In this document: positions 1 to 9,515 of the stretch, one piece after another
Position numbering within the stretch: the first letter of the stretch is position 1
How the letters are laid out: each line of letters opens with the position of its first letter
DNA from: Alopecurus myosuroides
Lineage: Eukaryota; Streptophyta; Magnoliopsida; Poales; Poaceae
Assembly: GCA_028641055.1 (NCBI GenBank)
Contig: CM054060.1
Location: forward strand, 61,533,371-61,597,370
Length of the DNA stretch: 64,000 nt
Direction: 5' to 3'
The notes under the pieces: generated by a model
Seen by the model: only the letters and a program-made list of their open reading frames with translations
Told to the model about the DNA's origin: nothing
The model's database searches: none
Translations under genes and position numbers: made by a program

Positions 1-1288
1 AAACATATTTTATTTTTCAAATTTGGAGTTAAAATGAATTAGTTATGATTTATGCAATTAAATCAATTTAAATTGAGTCGGAAGCCCAACATTTAATTTA
101 GGAGGTTCACGTTATTTATCTACCCATCAAGATTAAATGTTGTTTAACATGGGGGGCAATAATATAGATGAGCTACACAATTTAAATGGAACCGGGACAA
201 TATTTAATTATCCCAACTCATTCCATATTAATTGTTAGGTGATAGCTAATTACCCACAACCCAAAAGATGCAATGCAACATGATGATATGATATTTATAA
301 AATAGATTGCATGTTGTAGAAAATAGGGCATATAGGTATAGGGGATTTAGGGTTTGGGTTCGCACGTTGGAAAGAGGACCGCCGGGGTCAACTCCGGAAA
401 CTTCGGGACGGGGAGGAAGTAGGCGTCCGTAGAGGAAGTAGTCGACGTCGAGGAAGTAGGGGAAGTAGTCGTTCTCAAACCACACGATCATCGTCGTCGA
501 AGTAGTCGTTCAACGTCCGGAGTCGATGTAGTCGTAGTAGTCGTGGGCGAGCCGCTACCGCATCGCCTTCAGGGTCGGAGGTGATCGTGCCGCATCTCCG
601 GTCGATGAGAATTCATGGACACGCACGAAGGCGGCCAACGCAAAGCGGACATGGCGAAGATCTTGGCGCATAGGGGTGCACGGTCATCGACGTTCGAAGC
701 GGTGGTGTCGAGGCACCTGTTTGGGTCACGGACTCCATGGTTCGAGTGGTCTTCAAGGTGTCATGCCCCTTGCGCACATTGTATCGAACACGTGGCGGGC
801 GAACACCATCGAAGGAGAGGCCGGAGGCGCACGGGGCTGCCGTAGGCCACAATCGACGCACGGTAGGAACGGAGGTGGACAGCGGCCCTAGGGCTGCCGG
901 CCCGTGGCTGCGGCCACCGAAGATGCACGGGGGGATGGTGAGGATGGCGACGCGCGGGGCTGCGGCCGCGGGAGGAGGCGCCGGTGGCGGGGCGAGTTCG
1001 GAGGAGGTGGACGGGGCGCCACGGCCGTCTGTGGCTGCGGGCTCGGCGCCGTGGGGCGGACAGAGGAGGGCACCTACCGGCGGGCGGCCGGAGCCAGGGG
1101 GAAGGGAGGCGGAGGGGAGAGCTCGGAGGGAGGCGGCCGGCTGCAGAAGAGGGCGTCGGGAAGGGCTCGGGCGGCCAGGCAGTCGCCGGCGGGTGCTGCT
1201 GGAGGCGGAGGACGAGGGGAGAGGGGAGGGGCTCAAGGGAGGCGGCGCTATGGCTAGTAGGAGGCGACGGGAGGCGGCGGCCATCGTG
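1..1288 (-). mobile_element. Gypsy-type long LTR, first copy, left part (split by the Copia insertion)
   Basis: This stretch matches 16543-17830 almost base for base, with about 20 substitutions, so it is the second copy of the long LTR defined at 14337-18331. The window opens inside it, at about 2.2 kb into the LTR on this strand. It has an AT-rich first half and a very GC-rich second half (about 600-1288). Frames in the GC-rich part, such as a Pro/Ser/Arg-rich one at 613-1299 on the minus strand, have no recognisable domain and look like compositional accidents. The LTR resumes at 13335 after the Copia element and its target duplication. Confidence 0.85.
1284..1288. repeat. Target site duplication TCGTG, left copy
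   Basis: The five bases TCGTG sit directly before the TG that opens the Copia 5' LTR and recur directly after the CA that closes the 3' LTR (13330-13334). The paralogous LTR has the same site once, uninterrupted, near 17827-17831, so this is a true target duplication. Confidence 0.95.
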
Positions 1289-1439
1289 TGAAAGTGCATT
1301 TCGTTTTCCCAGTGTTTTGTGTGTTAGTTAACAATACTAAGTACATTATTTATCGAGGTGTTTAGTGTGCAGGTGTTATACTTAACATCGGCATCGAGCA
1401 CTGAAAAGTCGGTGAAGTTTGGCCTGAGGTTTTTGGGAC

Positions 1440-1970
1440 AGAACTCAACCGGATTATTCGGACCGGATTATTCATCCTGGACCGGATATTCCGGTTGCTG
1501 AGAAAGGAGCTCAAAAATGGCTAAGGACTGAGGATTTTGCATACTGGAATCAACCGGATTATTCGGACCGGATATTTCATCCTGGACCGGATATTCCGGT
1601 TACTGCGAAAAATTGCTAAGGACTGAAGTTTTGAGCTACTGGAGTCAACCGGATTATTTGGACCGGATTATTCATCCCGGACCGGATATTCCGGTTGCTG
1701 CGAAAAACTGCTAAGGACTGGAAGTTTTGAGCTACTGGAGTCAACCGGATTATTTGTACCGGATATTTCATATATACCGGATATTCCGGTTGCAGTTGAG
1801 GAAGTGGAAAAATGGCTAAGGACTAGAAGATTTGCGTACTGGCATCTACCGGATTATTTGTACCGGATTATTTCAAATCAACCGGATAATCCGGTCAGCC
1901 ACTGCAGTTCTGCGTGGAGCAAACTAACCGGATATTCCGGTCCAAACTTGAACCGGATATTCCGGTACCT
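1440..1970 (+). repeat. U3 tandem repeats carrying ACCGGATATTCCGGT palindromes
   Basis: Perfect 15-bp palindromes of the form ACCGGATATTCCGGT lie at about 1481, 1586, 1681, 1776, 1927 and 1952, with a variant (ACCGGATAATCCGGT) at 1881. The first four are spaced about 95-105 bp apart within a larger repeat unit that also holds an ACCGGATTATT half-site copy. They stand upstream of the LTR TATA box, where enhancer sites would be. The same array is in the 3' LTR (about 12058-12590), where one associated site is mutated (GGACCGAATATT). Confidence 0.85.
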
Positions 1971-2005
1971 TTTTTCCTGCACAACGACTAGTTGTGAGGA
2001 GGGAC

Positions 2006-2013
2006 TATAAATA
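2006..2013 (+). promoter_or_regulatory. TATA box of the Copia 5' LTR
   Basis: TATAAATA follows the palindromic repeat array and is followed by a pyrimidine-rich leader, as expected for the U3/R junction. The 3' LTR copy lies at 12624-12631. Confidence 0.7.
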
Positions 2014-2717
2014 GCCCTCCTCTTCTTCCTCAAGATCCAGTTCTTCCCCTTAGCATTGATGAGCATTTAAGAACTCACCAAATCCCTCATAACTCCCAAT
2101 CCCTCCACCCAATCTTGAAGATCTTTGGAGGATTGAAGGAGAAGGCCCCGATCTACATCTTCACCAACCCGTTCTTCATTTCCCCCTCTCTAGCTCGAGG
2201 GATCTTGCCTAGGGTTTCCTCTTGTGGAGAACCTAGGCATCTTGTTTCTAGTTGGTGATTCAAGAGTTGTTGGGAGCCCCCAATTAAGTTGTGGGTGTGT
2301 GCCCCAAGGTGTTTGTAAAGGATTTGATCCCCGCCTCAAAGGGGTTCTATAGTGGAAGGTGAACTAGGCCTTTGTGGCGAAGTTCATCGGAGAATAGGGT
2401 GAAGCCTTAGTGGCGTTGAGTAGGCCTTTGTGGCGAGCTCACACCCCTCCAACGAGACGTACTCCCCTAAAAAGGAGGAACTCGGAAATACATCGTGTCT
2501 CCGTGTGCTTCCATCGGTTACCTCGTTCCTCCCTCTCTTTACTTACTTGTACTTGTTGCATTGATTACTTGTCTTGTCATATAGGTAAATTCATCACTAG
2601 TTGCTCTATCTAGAGAATTTACCTTTCTTGTCAAGCCTAAATTTGAGAAAAATTAAAATTTGCCGTAGCACCTATTCACCCCCCCCCCCCTCTAGGTGCC
2701 CATACTATACTTTCAAT

Positions 2718-2729
2718 TGGTATCAGAGC
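2718..2729 (+). other. Primer binding site (initiator Met-tRNA)
   Basis: TGGTATCAGAGC lies two bases after the 5' LTR and is the usual complement of the 3' end of plant initiator Met-tRNA, where minus-strand DNA synthesis starts. Confidence 0.95.
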
Positions 2730-2770
2730 CTCGGCTCTTCTATCGGGCTTAACCGCCTAAGAGTTTAAGT

Positions 2771-4363
2771 ATGGGTGATGAGGATGACGCTCCGTCCGAA
2801 GGAAATGTGTCCATGAATGATCTCAATGCTTTGAGAGAATCATTGACCTCATCCATAGACACTAAATTTGAGGAGTTGCGTCTACTCATGACAACACTCC
2901 TCAAAACCAAGGAACCGGAGGTGGTCGACTCATCCCCTCCGGAAACGGAGGGTGCCAAGATTGGGGTTGATGGTGAACTACCTAAAACTGCTTCCGCCGA
3001 ACAATCCTCTAAGAAGGGTGCGAGTGGAAAGGAAGGATATCGTGCCGTAGAAGGCTCATATTCTCCCGATCCTCCCATTCCTTTTCCTCATATAATTCCT
3101 AGGGGAGATCCACCTAAAATTGATGCATATTCTTTTCGTGAATGGCAATACTACATGGAGACTCACTTGAACTCTTCTTGTATAGATCTTTGGAGAATCA
3201 CTCGTGATGGATACAAGCCATATGATCCCAAGAATCTCACAAGAAGAGAGGTTGTAGATTGCCAACTCAATTACACCGCTTTATCCATCCTTCATCAAGC
3301 CGTGGGGCCCAATCACATGCCGCATCTTCAACACTTCTCCACCGCCAAAGAGACATGGGATGCCCTTGTCGTCATGTTTGTTGGGAATGAAAGCATGCAA
3401 AGAAATCGCTATGACACCTTGACCAATGAGGCCGAAGGATTCTTCATGCGTGATGGAGAAGATCACGTTGACATGTATCGGAGGCTCAAGTCTCTTGCCA
3501 CCGCCTTCTCTAATGCGGGTGCAACACATATTGATGATGCTTGGATCAAGAGGAAGTTCATAATTGCCGTGATGCCTTTTGAGGGCACGGATATGAAGAG
3601 CATTCAAGGGAGACATGATTTCTCCACCATGACCTCTACCCAAGTCATGCAAGAGTTGAGCTCCTACAAAGTGCAAACCAAGAATGCTCTTGACAACCGT
3701 GCTAGGGCCATTGGAATGCATCAAGGAGCTTCCGTTGCTTTGAAGGCCAAGGTGTTGACAAGAGAAGTTGAGAATGATGAAGATGGGGAAGAAGCATTGC
3801 CTCCATTGAAGGAACAAGAATATGATCCCGTTCTAAAGGATCTAATAGCTCTCACCGTGCAAAAGTTTTGGAACAATCCCCCTAAAGGCAAGAAGTTTGT
3901 TGAGGAGAAGACCAAGTCTCGTTATGGTAATGATGGGGCTCAAAAAGTGAGATCTTGCTTCAATTGCCAAGACAAGTACCACTTCATTGCGGAATGCCCA
4001 TTTGAGAATAGAGAAAACCATAGTGGCAAGCTCATCCGCAAGGACAAGTCCAAGGTTGAATACAAGAAACCTCATTTCAAGAAGAAACCTTTCAACAATA
4101 AGACTCCCACCAAGTTTGTGCTCTTGACTCAAGAGGAGTATGATTCCGGGAGTGATGAAGAAGAAGAAACAACAAGTGAAGTGGTAGCTCTAGCTATTGC
4201 TTCCACTCCATCTTCATCATCCCTCTTTGAATCTCCCAATGAAAATCTTCCTCAACGCGATGCCAAGTGCTTCATGGCTAAGGCCACGGAGGTATCATCT
4301 TCTCCTAACTCTAAGACCCCTAGTGAACTAGAACATATTGCTTGTCTTAGAGAAGAAGAGTAA
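2771..4363 (+). CDS. gag: Copia gag, N-terminal part with zinc knuckle
   Basis: This 530-codon frame encodes the capsid/nucleocapsid part of gag, which assembles the virus-like particle in the cytoplasm. It begins at the first ATG after the primer binding site. Residues about 110-310 resemble the Copia-type gag (UBN2) region. A CCHC zinc knuckle (C-x2-C-x4-H-x4-C) sits at about residues 396-409, within a Lys-rich segment expected to bind RNA. The C-terminal part is acidic and Ser-rich. The frame ends at TAA 4361-4363, but the same frame is open again directly downstream to 5288, so the stop is either a mutation or a readthrough stop. The domain assignment follows from family knowledge; the motif is seen directly. 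Confidence 0.88.
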   Translation: MGDEDDAPSEGNVSMNDLNALRESLTSSIDTKFEELRLLMTTLLKTKEPEVVDSSPPETEGAKIGVDGELPKTASAEQSSKKGASGKEGYRAVEGSYSPDPPIPFPHIIPRGDPPKIDAYSFREWQYYMETHLNSSCIDLWRITRDGYKPYDPKNLTRREVVDCQLNYTALSILHQAVGPNHMPHLQHFSTAKETWDALVVMFVGNESMQRNRYDTLTNEAEGFFMRDGEDHVDMYRRLKSLATAFSNAGATHIDDAWIKRKFIIAVMPFEGTDMKSIQGRHDFSTMTSTQVMQELSSYKVQTKNALDNRARAIGMHQGASVALKAKVLTREVENDEDGEEALPPLKEQEYDPVLKDLIALTVQKFWNNPPKGKKFVEEKTKSRYGNDGAQKVRSCFNCQDKYHFIAECPFENRENHSGKLIRKDKSKVEYKKPHFKKKPFNNKTPTKFVLLTQEEYDSGSDEEEETTSEVVALAIASTPSSSSLFESPNENLPQRDAKCFMAKATEVSSSPNSKTPSELEHIACLREEE

Positions 4364-5290
4364 AGAGCCTCCTTGGATCGTTTTATGTCTAACATGCAAG
4401 GGGAGACCAAGAAGTACTTTGAGCATCTCATGAGGCAATTGGGAGAGGCCCAAGAGGCCCTTGAGAAGAAAGGTGAGATTGAGAGAAGGGATGCGGATGA
4501 AATTGCATCTCTCTCAATGACTCTTGAAGAAGAGCATGATGGTAGAGTTTCTCTAGAGGATGAACTTGAAACTATTGAAACCACTCATAATGAACTTGTC
4601 TCTAAAATCATTAAGGAACGTGATCTTGCTATTGCTAAATATAAAAAGGCTAAAAAGAATAAAGTAGAGTTTGGGGTTGGTCATGGTAAACTAACCGAGG
4701 AGTTTGAAAAGCTAACCATTGCTCACAAAGCTTTGGAAAGCCAACACTCATCCCTCAAAGAGTTGCATGAACAACTTCAAACTCAACTTACTCAAGCTAA
4801 CCATCCTAGCACTTCTACTTCTTCTTGTGATCATGCAAATATTATTGAAGAAAATGCTAGGTTGAAGGATGAACTTGCAAGGCTCAAGGGCAAAAGCACT
4901 CAAGTTGAAAAGGTGGTGCTTGCCACCCCACAAGTGGTTGCCTCAAGCACTAATGCGGTCATTTCTAGACCACAAGTGAGTGCTCCAAGGCAACAAGTGG
5001 GCAAGCAAGGTCTTGGCTATGTAGCCAACAAAAGGAACAAGAAGAAGAAGAACAAGAAGAAGAACAAACATGGTGCTTCGGGTGGTATTGTCATGAGGGA
5101 CAACACTACTCGTAGCTCCTCCGCAGGAACTAACAACCCACACCATTTCTTATATGTTGATTATTATGGTGTTGTGCAAGCTAAATATGTTGGTCCTATT
5201 GAGGGTTTTATTGACTACACTATATGGGTTCCAAAGACCCTTGTTGCTAACATGAAGGGACCCAACTCGGGTCCTAACTCTAGTCAATGA
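4364..5290 (+). CDS. gag: Copia gag, C-terminal coiled-coil extension, separated by an in-frame stop
   Basis: This is the same reading frame as the preceding gag segment and contains no further stop until TGA 5288-5290. It encodes a Glu/Lys/Leu-rich stretch (about 4380-4800) with heptad-like spacing that looks like a long coiled coil, then a Ser/Thr linker, then a strongly basic cluster of Lys/Asn at about 5030-5070. A long coiled coil after the zinc knuckle is a known feature of SIRE-type gags. Without readthrough of TAA 4361 the segment would need its own start, for example the ATG at 4385. It overlaps the pol frame by about 35 bases. Confidence 0.75.
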   Translation, partial: RASLDRFMSNMQGETKKYFEHLMRQLGEAQEALEKKGEIERRDADEIASLSMTLEEEHDGRVSLEDELETIETTHNELVSKIIKERDLAIAKYKKAKKNKVEFGVGHGKLTEEFEKLTIAHKALESQHSSLKELHEQLQTQLTQANHPSTSTSSCDHANIIEENARLKDELARLKGKSTQVEKVVLATPQVVASSTNAVISRPQVSAPRQQVGKQGLGYVANKRNKKKKNKKKNKHGASGGIVMRDNTTRSSSAGTNNPHHFLYVDYYGVVQAKYVGPIEGFIDYTIWVPKTLVANMKGPNSGPNSSQ

Positions 5291-8200
5291 TCTCTTGCAG
5301 GACTATGCTTCCGGTGGGACTAAATGGATTCTTGATAGTGGATGCACTAATCATATGACCGGAAGCAAAGAACTTGTGACGGAGTTGCAACCAAATGATA
5401 TCCAAGCAACTGTCACCTATGGGGACTCGTCCAAGTCTAAGGTATCCGGATTTGGCAAGGTTGTGGTGGCTCCCGATATCACTATCGTGAACGTCATGCT
5501 TGTCGAATCCCTTGGTTACAATTTACTTTCCGTCCGTTCTCTTAGTAAGATGGGTCTTTCCGTCTTCTTTGATGGTGATTTGGTGGTCCTTTTGAGGAGC
5601 AAGACTCTTGACGTCGTTCACGTGGGACATGTTGAAAATGAGTTGTATGTGGTGGACTTTTCGAAGTCAACCAACACTCAAGCAATGTGTCTTTTCGGGA
5701 AGGCGGACTTGGGATGGTTGTGGCATCGCCGCCTATCCCATGTCAACATGAGAACTTTGCAAAGTCTTCACAAAAGTGGCCTTATTGTTGGACTAAAAGA
5801 AAATGTTTCCTTTGCAAAGGATCGCGTTTGTAGGTCATGTGTTGAGGGGAAGATGCATGACATTGTGCACAAGGCCAAGACTATTATCTCATCAAAGAGG
5901 ATCTTGGAGCTTCTTCATGTTGATCTCTTTGGTGCCGTGCCCGAGGCAAGTCTTGGCGGCAAGAAGTATTGCTTGGTGATTGTCGATGATTATTCAAGAT
6001 ACACTTGGGTTTATTTCTTCAAGTGCAAGAGTGAGACTCAACAAACCATCATCGACTTCTCCAACGAAGTGCAACGTCAACACAATGTGCAAATCATGGC
6101 TATTAGGAGTGATAATGGGTCGGAGTTCAAGAACTATACATTGAATGAATTTCTTAGTGAAGAAGGCATTCGTCACCAATACTCCGCCACTTACACTCCT
6201 CAACAAAATGGTGTTGCCGAAAGGAAGAATCGCACTCTCTTGGATATGGCAAGGACCATGTTGGCGGAGTACTCTTCTCCCCAATATTTATGGGCCGAGG
6301 CCGTATCCACCGCATGCCACTCCTCCAACCGCCTCTACATCCGCAAAGGCTTGAGCAAGACCCCATATGAGATCCTCACCGGCAACAAGCCCAACGTATC
6401 CTACTTCCGTGTATTCGGTTGTAAGTGCTTTTATTTGATCAAGGGTATTAGGTTGTCGAAATTTCAATCCAAAACTATTGAGGGTATTTTTGTTGGTTAC
6501 GGTGCCGAATCCCACACTTATAGAGTCTATGACAAAGCCTCACGGATTGTCATAGAATCTTGTAGTGTGGTGTTCGAGGAAAATGACGGCTCCCAAGTGG
6601 CGCAATTTCATGTTTCAAATGTAGATGTTGAAATGCCTCAAGAAGCCATAGGAAGGATGGGTGTGGGATTCTTCCGCCCCATCGAGGGACACCTTATGGC
6701 GACTCGAGAAGGACTATGCTCTACCCAAGTGGAGCCCTCCTCTACATTTGAAGATCAAGCCAAGGAGCCACCTACTACACCTAACCGAGAACATATTCAA
6801 GACCCTCCTCTCATTGATCAAGTGACTCCGCAAGTCGTACCCACTCCTCTCACTAATGCGAGTCAAGATCAAGGCCAAGATCATTCTTCCTCGTCATCCT
6901 CTTCCCAAGTTGAAGCTAGTGTTGAAGATATTGTTGATGACAATGTTGATGATCAAGGCCATGTTGTTCAAGATGGGGACCCAAATGATCAAGATGATCA
7001 AGTGATCCCACCTCGCAATAATGAGGAGATCGAAGCCCGTCGCATCAAAAGGATAAGAAGAGCTTTGAAGCAAATTGATGCCCAAGATAACAAGGTCTTG
7101 GAGGATGTTCAAGCTAGAAGATCCACTAGAAGGCAATTGGCTCATTTTTGTGAGCATCAAGCTCATATCTCTATGGTGGAGCCTAAGAAAGTGTATGAAG
7201 CTCTTGAGGACTCCGATTGGGTTGAAGCTATGCATGATGAGCTCAATAACTTTGAGCGCAACAAGGTTTGGAGATTGGTTGAGAAACCCAAGGATTGCCA
7301 CAATGTTATTGGCACCAAGTGGATATTCAAGAACAAGCAAGATGAGAATGGCATTGTCATTAGGAACAAGGCAAGATTGGTCGCTCAAGGTTACACCCAA
7401 GTTGAAGGCGTCGACTTTGATGAAACCTATGCGCCCGTGGCTCGCCTTGAGTCCATCCGTATCCTCCTTGCTTATGCTTCCTCACATAATTTCAAGTTGC
7501 AACAAATGGATGTGAAAAGCGCTTTCTTGAATGGTCCACTAAAAGAGGAGGTATATGTTAAGCAACCTCCGGGGTTCGAGAATCTCAACTTTCCCAACCA
7601 CGTTTACAAACTTGACAAGGCTCTCTATGGTCTCAAACAAGCACCCCGTGCTTGGTATGAGCACCTTAGGGAGTTGTTAGATGATCGTGGTTTCGAAGTT
7701 GGGAAGATTGACCCCACTCTCTTCACCAAGAGAGTAAAGGGAGAGCTTTTCATATGCCAACTCTATGTGGACGATATCATCTTTGGATCAACTAACCAAG
7801 CTTTCAATAATGAGTTCTCTAAGCTTATGACTGACAGGTTCGAGATGTCTATGATGGGTGAGCTTAAATTCTTCCTTGGCTTTGAGATCAAGCAATTGGC
7901 CCGTGGTACCTTCATTTCTCAAGCCAAGTATACTCAAGACATGCTCAAGAGGTTTAACTTCCAAGAGGCAAAGATCAAAACCACTCCTATGCAAGTCAAG
8001 TGTCATCTATCACGCAATCCAAAAGGGAGTAAGGATGTGGACCAAAAGCTCTATCGTTCTATGACTGGTTCTTTGCTCTATCTTTGTGCATCTAGGCCCG
8101 ATATCGTTTTGAGTGTAGGTGTGTGTGCAAGGTATCAAGCGGCTCCTAAGGATTGCCATCTAATGGCGGTTCATAGAATCTTTCGTTATTTGGTTCATAC

Positions 8201-8720
8201 CTCAAGATTTGGTTTGTGGTACCCAAAGGGGGCACAATTTACTCTCAATGGATATACGGATTCCGATTGGGCGGGTGATCAAGATGATAGGAAGTCAACT
8301 TCGGGGGCTTGCCAATTCCTTGGTAGGTCCCTTGTAAGTTGGTCCTCGAAGAAACAAAATTGCATCTCTCTCTCCACCGCCGAAGCGGAATATGTTGCCG
8401 CCGCGAGTGCATGCACCCAATTGCTATGGATGAGGCAAACTCTCAAGGAATATGGAGTTCATTTGGACAAGGTACCTCTTCTATGTGACAATGAAAGTGC
8501 TATCAAGATTGCATACAATCCGGTGCAACACACAAGGACGAAGCACATTGAGATTCGCCACCACTTCATCCGTGATCACGTGGCGAGAGGAGACATTGCA
8601 CTCGGTTATGTGCCCACCAAGGACAATCTTGCGGATATTTTCACGAAGCCACTTGATGATGCAAGGTTCATGTTCTTGAGGAATGAGCTAAATGTGATTG
8701 ATTCAAGGAGCTTGGCTTGA
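5256..8720 (+). CDS. pol: Copia pol: protease, integrase, reverse transcriptase, RNase H
   Basis: The open frame follows gag in the +1 frame and has no ATG near its beginning; homology is evident from about 5301. Counting from 5295, the aspartic protease DSG is at residues 14-16. The integrase zinc-binding His/Cys residues are at 144, 149, 179 and 182, and the integrase catalytic triad D210, D273, E309 has the exact D-x35-E spacing. Reverse transcriptase has YVDD at about 824-827. RNase H is complete, ending near the family motif LADIFTKPL. All catalytic residues are present and the frame has no internal stops, so the polyprotein looks functional. It copies the element RNA into DNA and integrates it. 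Expression must involve a frameshift, splicing or reinitiation, since gag and pol are in different frames. Confidence 0.96.
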   Translation, partial: RDPTRVLTLVNDLLQDYASGGTKWILDSGCTNHMTGSKELVTELQPNDIQATVTYGDSSKSKVSGFGKVVVAPDITIVNVMLVESLGYNLLSVRSLSKMGLSVFFDGDLVVLLRSKTLDVVHVGHVENELYVVDFSKSTNTQAMCLFGKADLGWLWHRRLSHVNMRTLQSLHKSGLIVGLKENVSFAKDRVCRSCVEGKMHDIVHKAKTIISSKRILELLHVDLFGAVPEASLGGKKYCLVIVDDYSRYTWVYFFKCKSETQQTIIDFSNEVQRQHNVQIMAIRSDNGSEFKNYTLNEFLSEEGIRHQYSATYTPQQNGVAERKNRTLLDMARTMLAEYSSPQYLWAEAVSTACHSSNRLYIRKGLSKTPYEILTGNKPNVSYFRVFGCKCFYLIKGIRLSKFQSKTIEGIFVGYGAESHTYRVYDKASRIVIESCSVVFEENDGSQVAQFHVSNVDVEMPQEAIGRMGVGFFRPIEGHLMATREGLCSTQVEPSSTFEDQAKEPPTTPNREHIQDPPLIDQVTPQVVPTPLTNASQDQGQDHSSSSSSSQVEASVEDIVDDNVDDQGHVVQDGDPNDQDDQVIPPRNNEEIEARRIKRIRRALKQIDAQDNKVLEDVQARRSTRRQLAHFCEHQAHISMVEPKKVYEALEDSDWVEAMHDELNNFERNKVWRLVEKPKDCHNVIGTKWIFKNKQDENGIVIRNKARLVAQGYTQVEGVDFDETYAPVARLESIRILLAYASSHNFKLQQMDVKSAFLNGPLKEEVYVKQPPGFENLNFPNHVYKLDKALYGLKQAPRAWYEHLRELLDDRGFEVGKIDPTLFTKRVKGELFICQLYVDDIIFGSTNQAFNNEFSKLMTDRFEMSMMGELKFFLGFEIKQLARGTFISQAKYTQDMLKRFNFQEAKIKTTPMQVKCHLSRNPKGSKDVDQKLYRSMTGSLLYLCASRPDIVLSVGVCARYQAAPKDCHLMAVHRIFRYLVHTSRFGLWYPKGAQFTLNGYTDSDWAGDQDDRKSTSGACQFLGRSLVSWSSKKQNCISLSTAEAEYVAAASACTQLLWMRQTLKEYGVHLDKVPLLCDNESAIKIAYNPVQHTRTKHIEIRHHFIRDHVARGDIALGYVPTKDNLADIFTKPLDDARFMFLRNELNVIDSRSLA

Positions 8721-9515
8721 CTATCTTGCGCACACCCCTATAGATGAAACGTGTTCGAACTTAGATGTAGGCATGGACATAGGGGGAGTGCTATCCTAAC
8801 GCATTGGGTTCTCCCTCCCCCCATTATGCCCATAGCAAAAATTCATTGTAATCTCTTTTTCTAATGTTGAATTGTGAGCTTCAATGTTGAGTTTTGGCAA
8901 TGCCCCCAAGACATATCTTCGCGGTTGCATACCAAGAACTCTTACATGGTGGCTTCGGCCACCAACCTCTTCATTGCGAAGAGTTGGATCTTAGTTGGGT
9001 TTGTCTACTTGTCATTTTATTGCAATTCGTGTGTTTTTCCCGGCTAAGTGTTTCTTCCTAGGAAAATCCCACTCAATTGTTTTACTTTTTTTTGGTTGGT
9101 TGCTTCCATCTCTTGAGAGGGATAAGTACTAGTCTCAGTTTGGTAATTCTATCCTAAGCCTTTCTCTCAAAAAGCCTTTCTTTCTAAGCACTAGTGTCGT
9201 CCGTTGAAAACGAGAAAATTTCGAATCTGGAGGCAGTCGGAATTTCCGGTTCAGTTTTGAACCGGAATATCCGGCTGTACCGGAATATCCGGTTCAAACT
9301 TGAACCGGAATATCCGGTTCGGCGAAATCCATATAACCTGGAGCCCGACGGGGATGGGCAGTTCTTGCCCTATTTCCCGTCCGCTCCTCCCCACCAAATC
9401 GCCGCCGCCGTGGTTCTTGGCCTCCCGGGCCGTTTCCTCCGCAAGATCTTGGAGATTTGACCCGGATCTTGATCTCCTCGCGTTTTGGATCGATTCTACC
9501 CAAGCTTTTCTCTCC
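8721..9515 (+). other. Spacer between pol and accessory ORF, with palindromic repeats
   Basis: No coding domain is seen. A polypurine-tract-like run (ATAGGGGGAG) lies at about 8779-8788, just after pol. At 9240-9325 there are three copies of AACCGGAATATCCGG-type palindromes, a one-base variant of the U3 palindromes. The last part (about 9340-9515) is a plausible 5' leader for the downstream spliced ORF. Confidence 0.6.

Larger units (their letters stand above)
1289..2715 (+). repeat. Copia 5' LTR
   Basis: The 1427-bp LTR begins TGAAAGTGCATT and ends ACTTTCA. U3 carries a run of about 100-bp imperfect tandem repeats, each containing a CCGGATATTCCGG palindrome. A TATA box lies at 2006-2013. 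A C-run near 2680-2692 is longer than in the 3' LTR. Confidence 0.95.
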
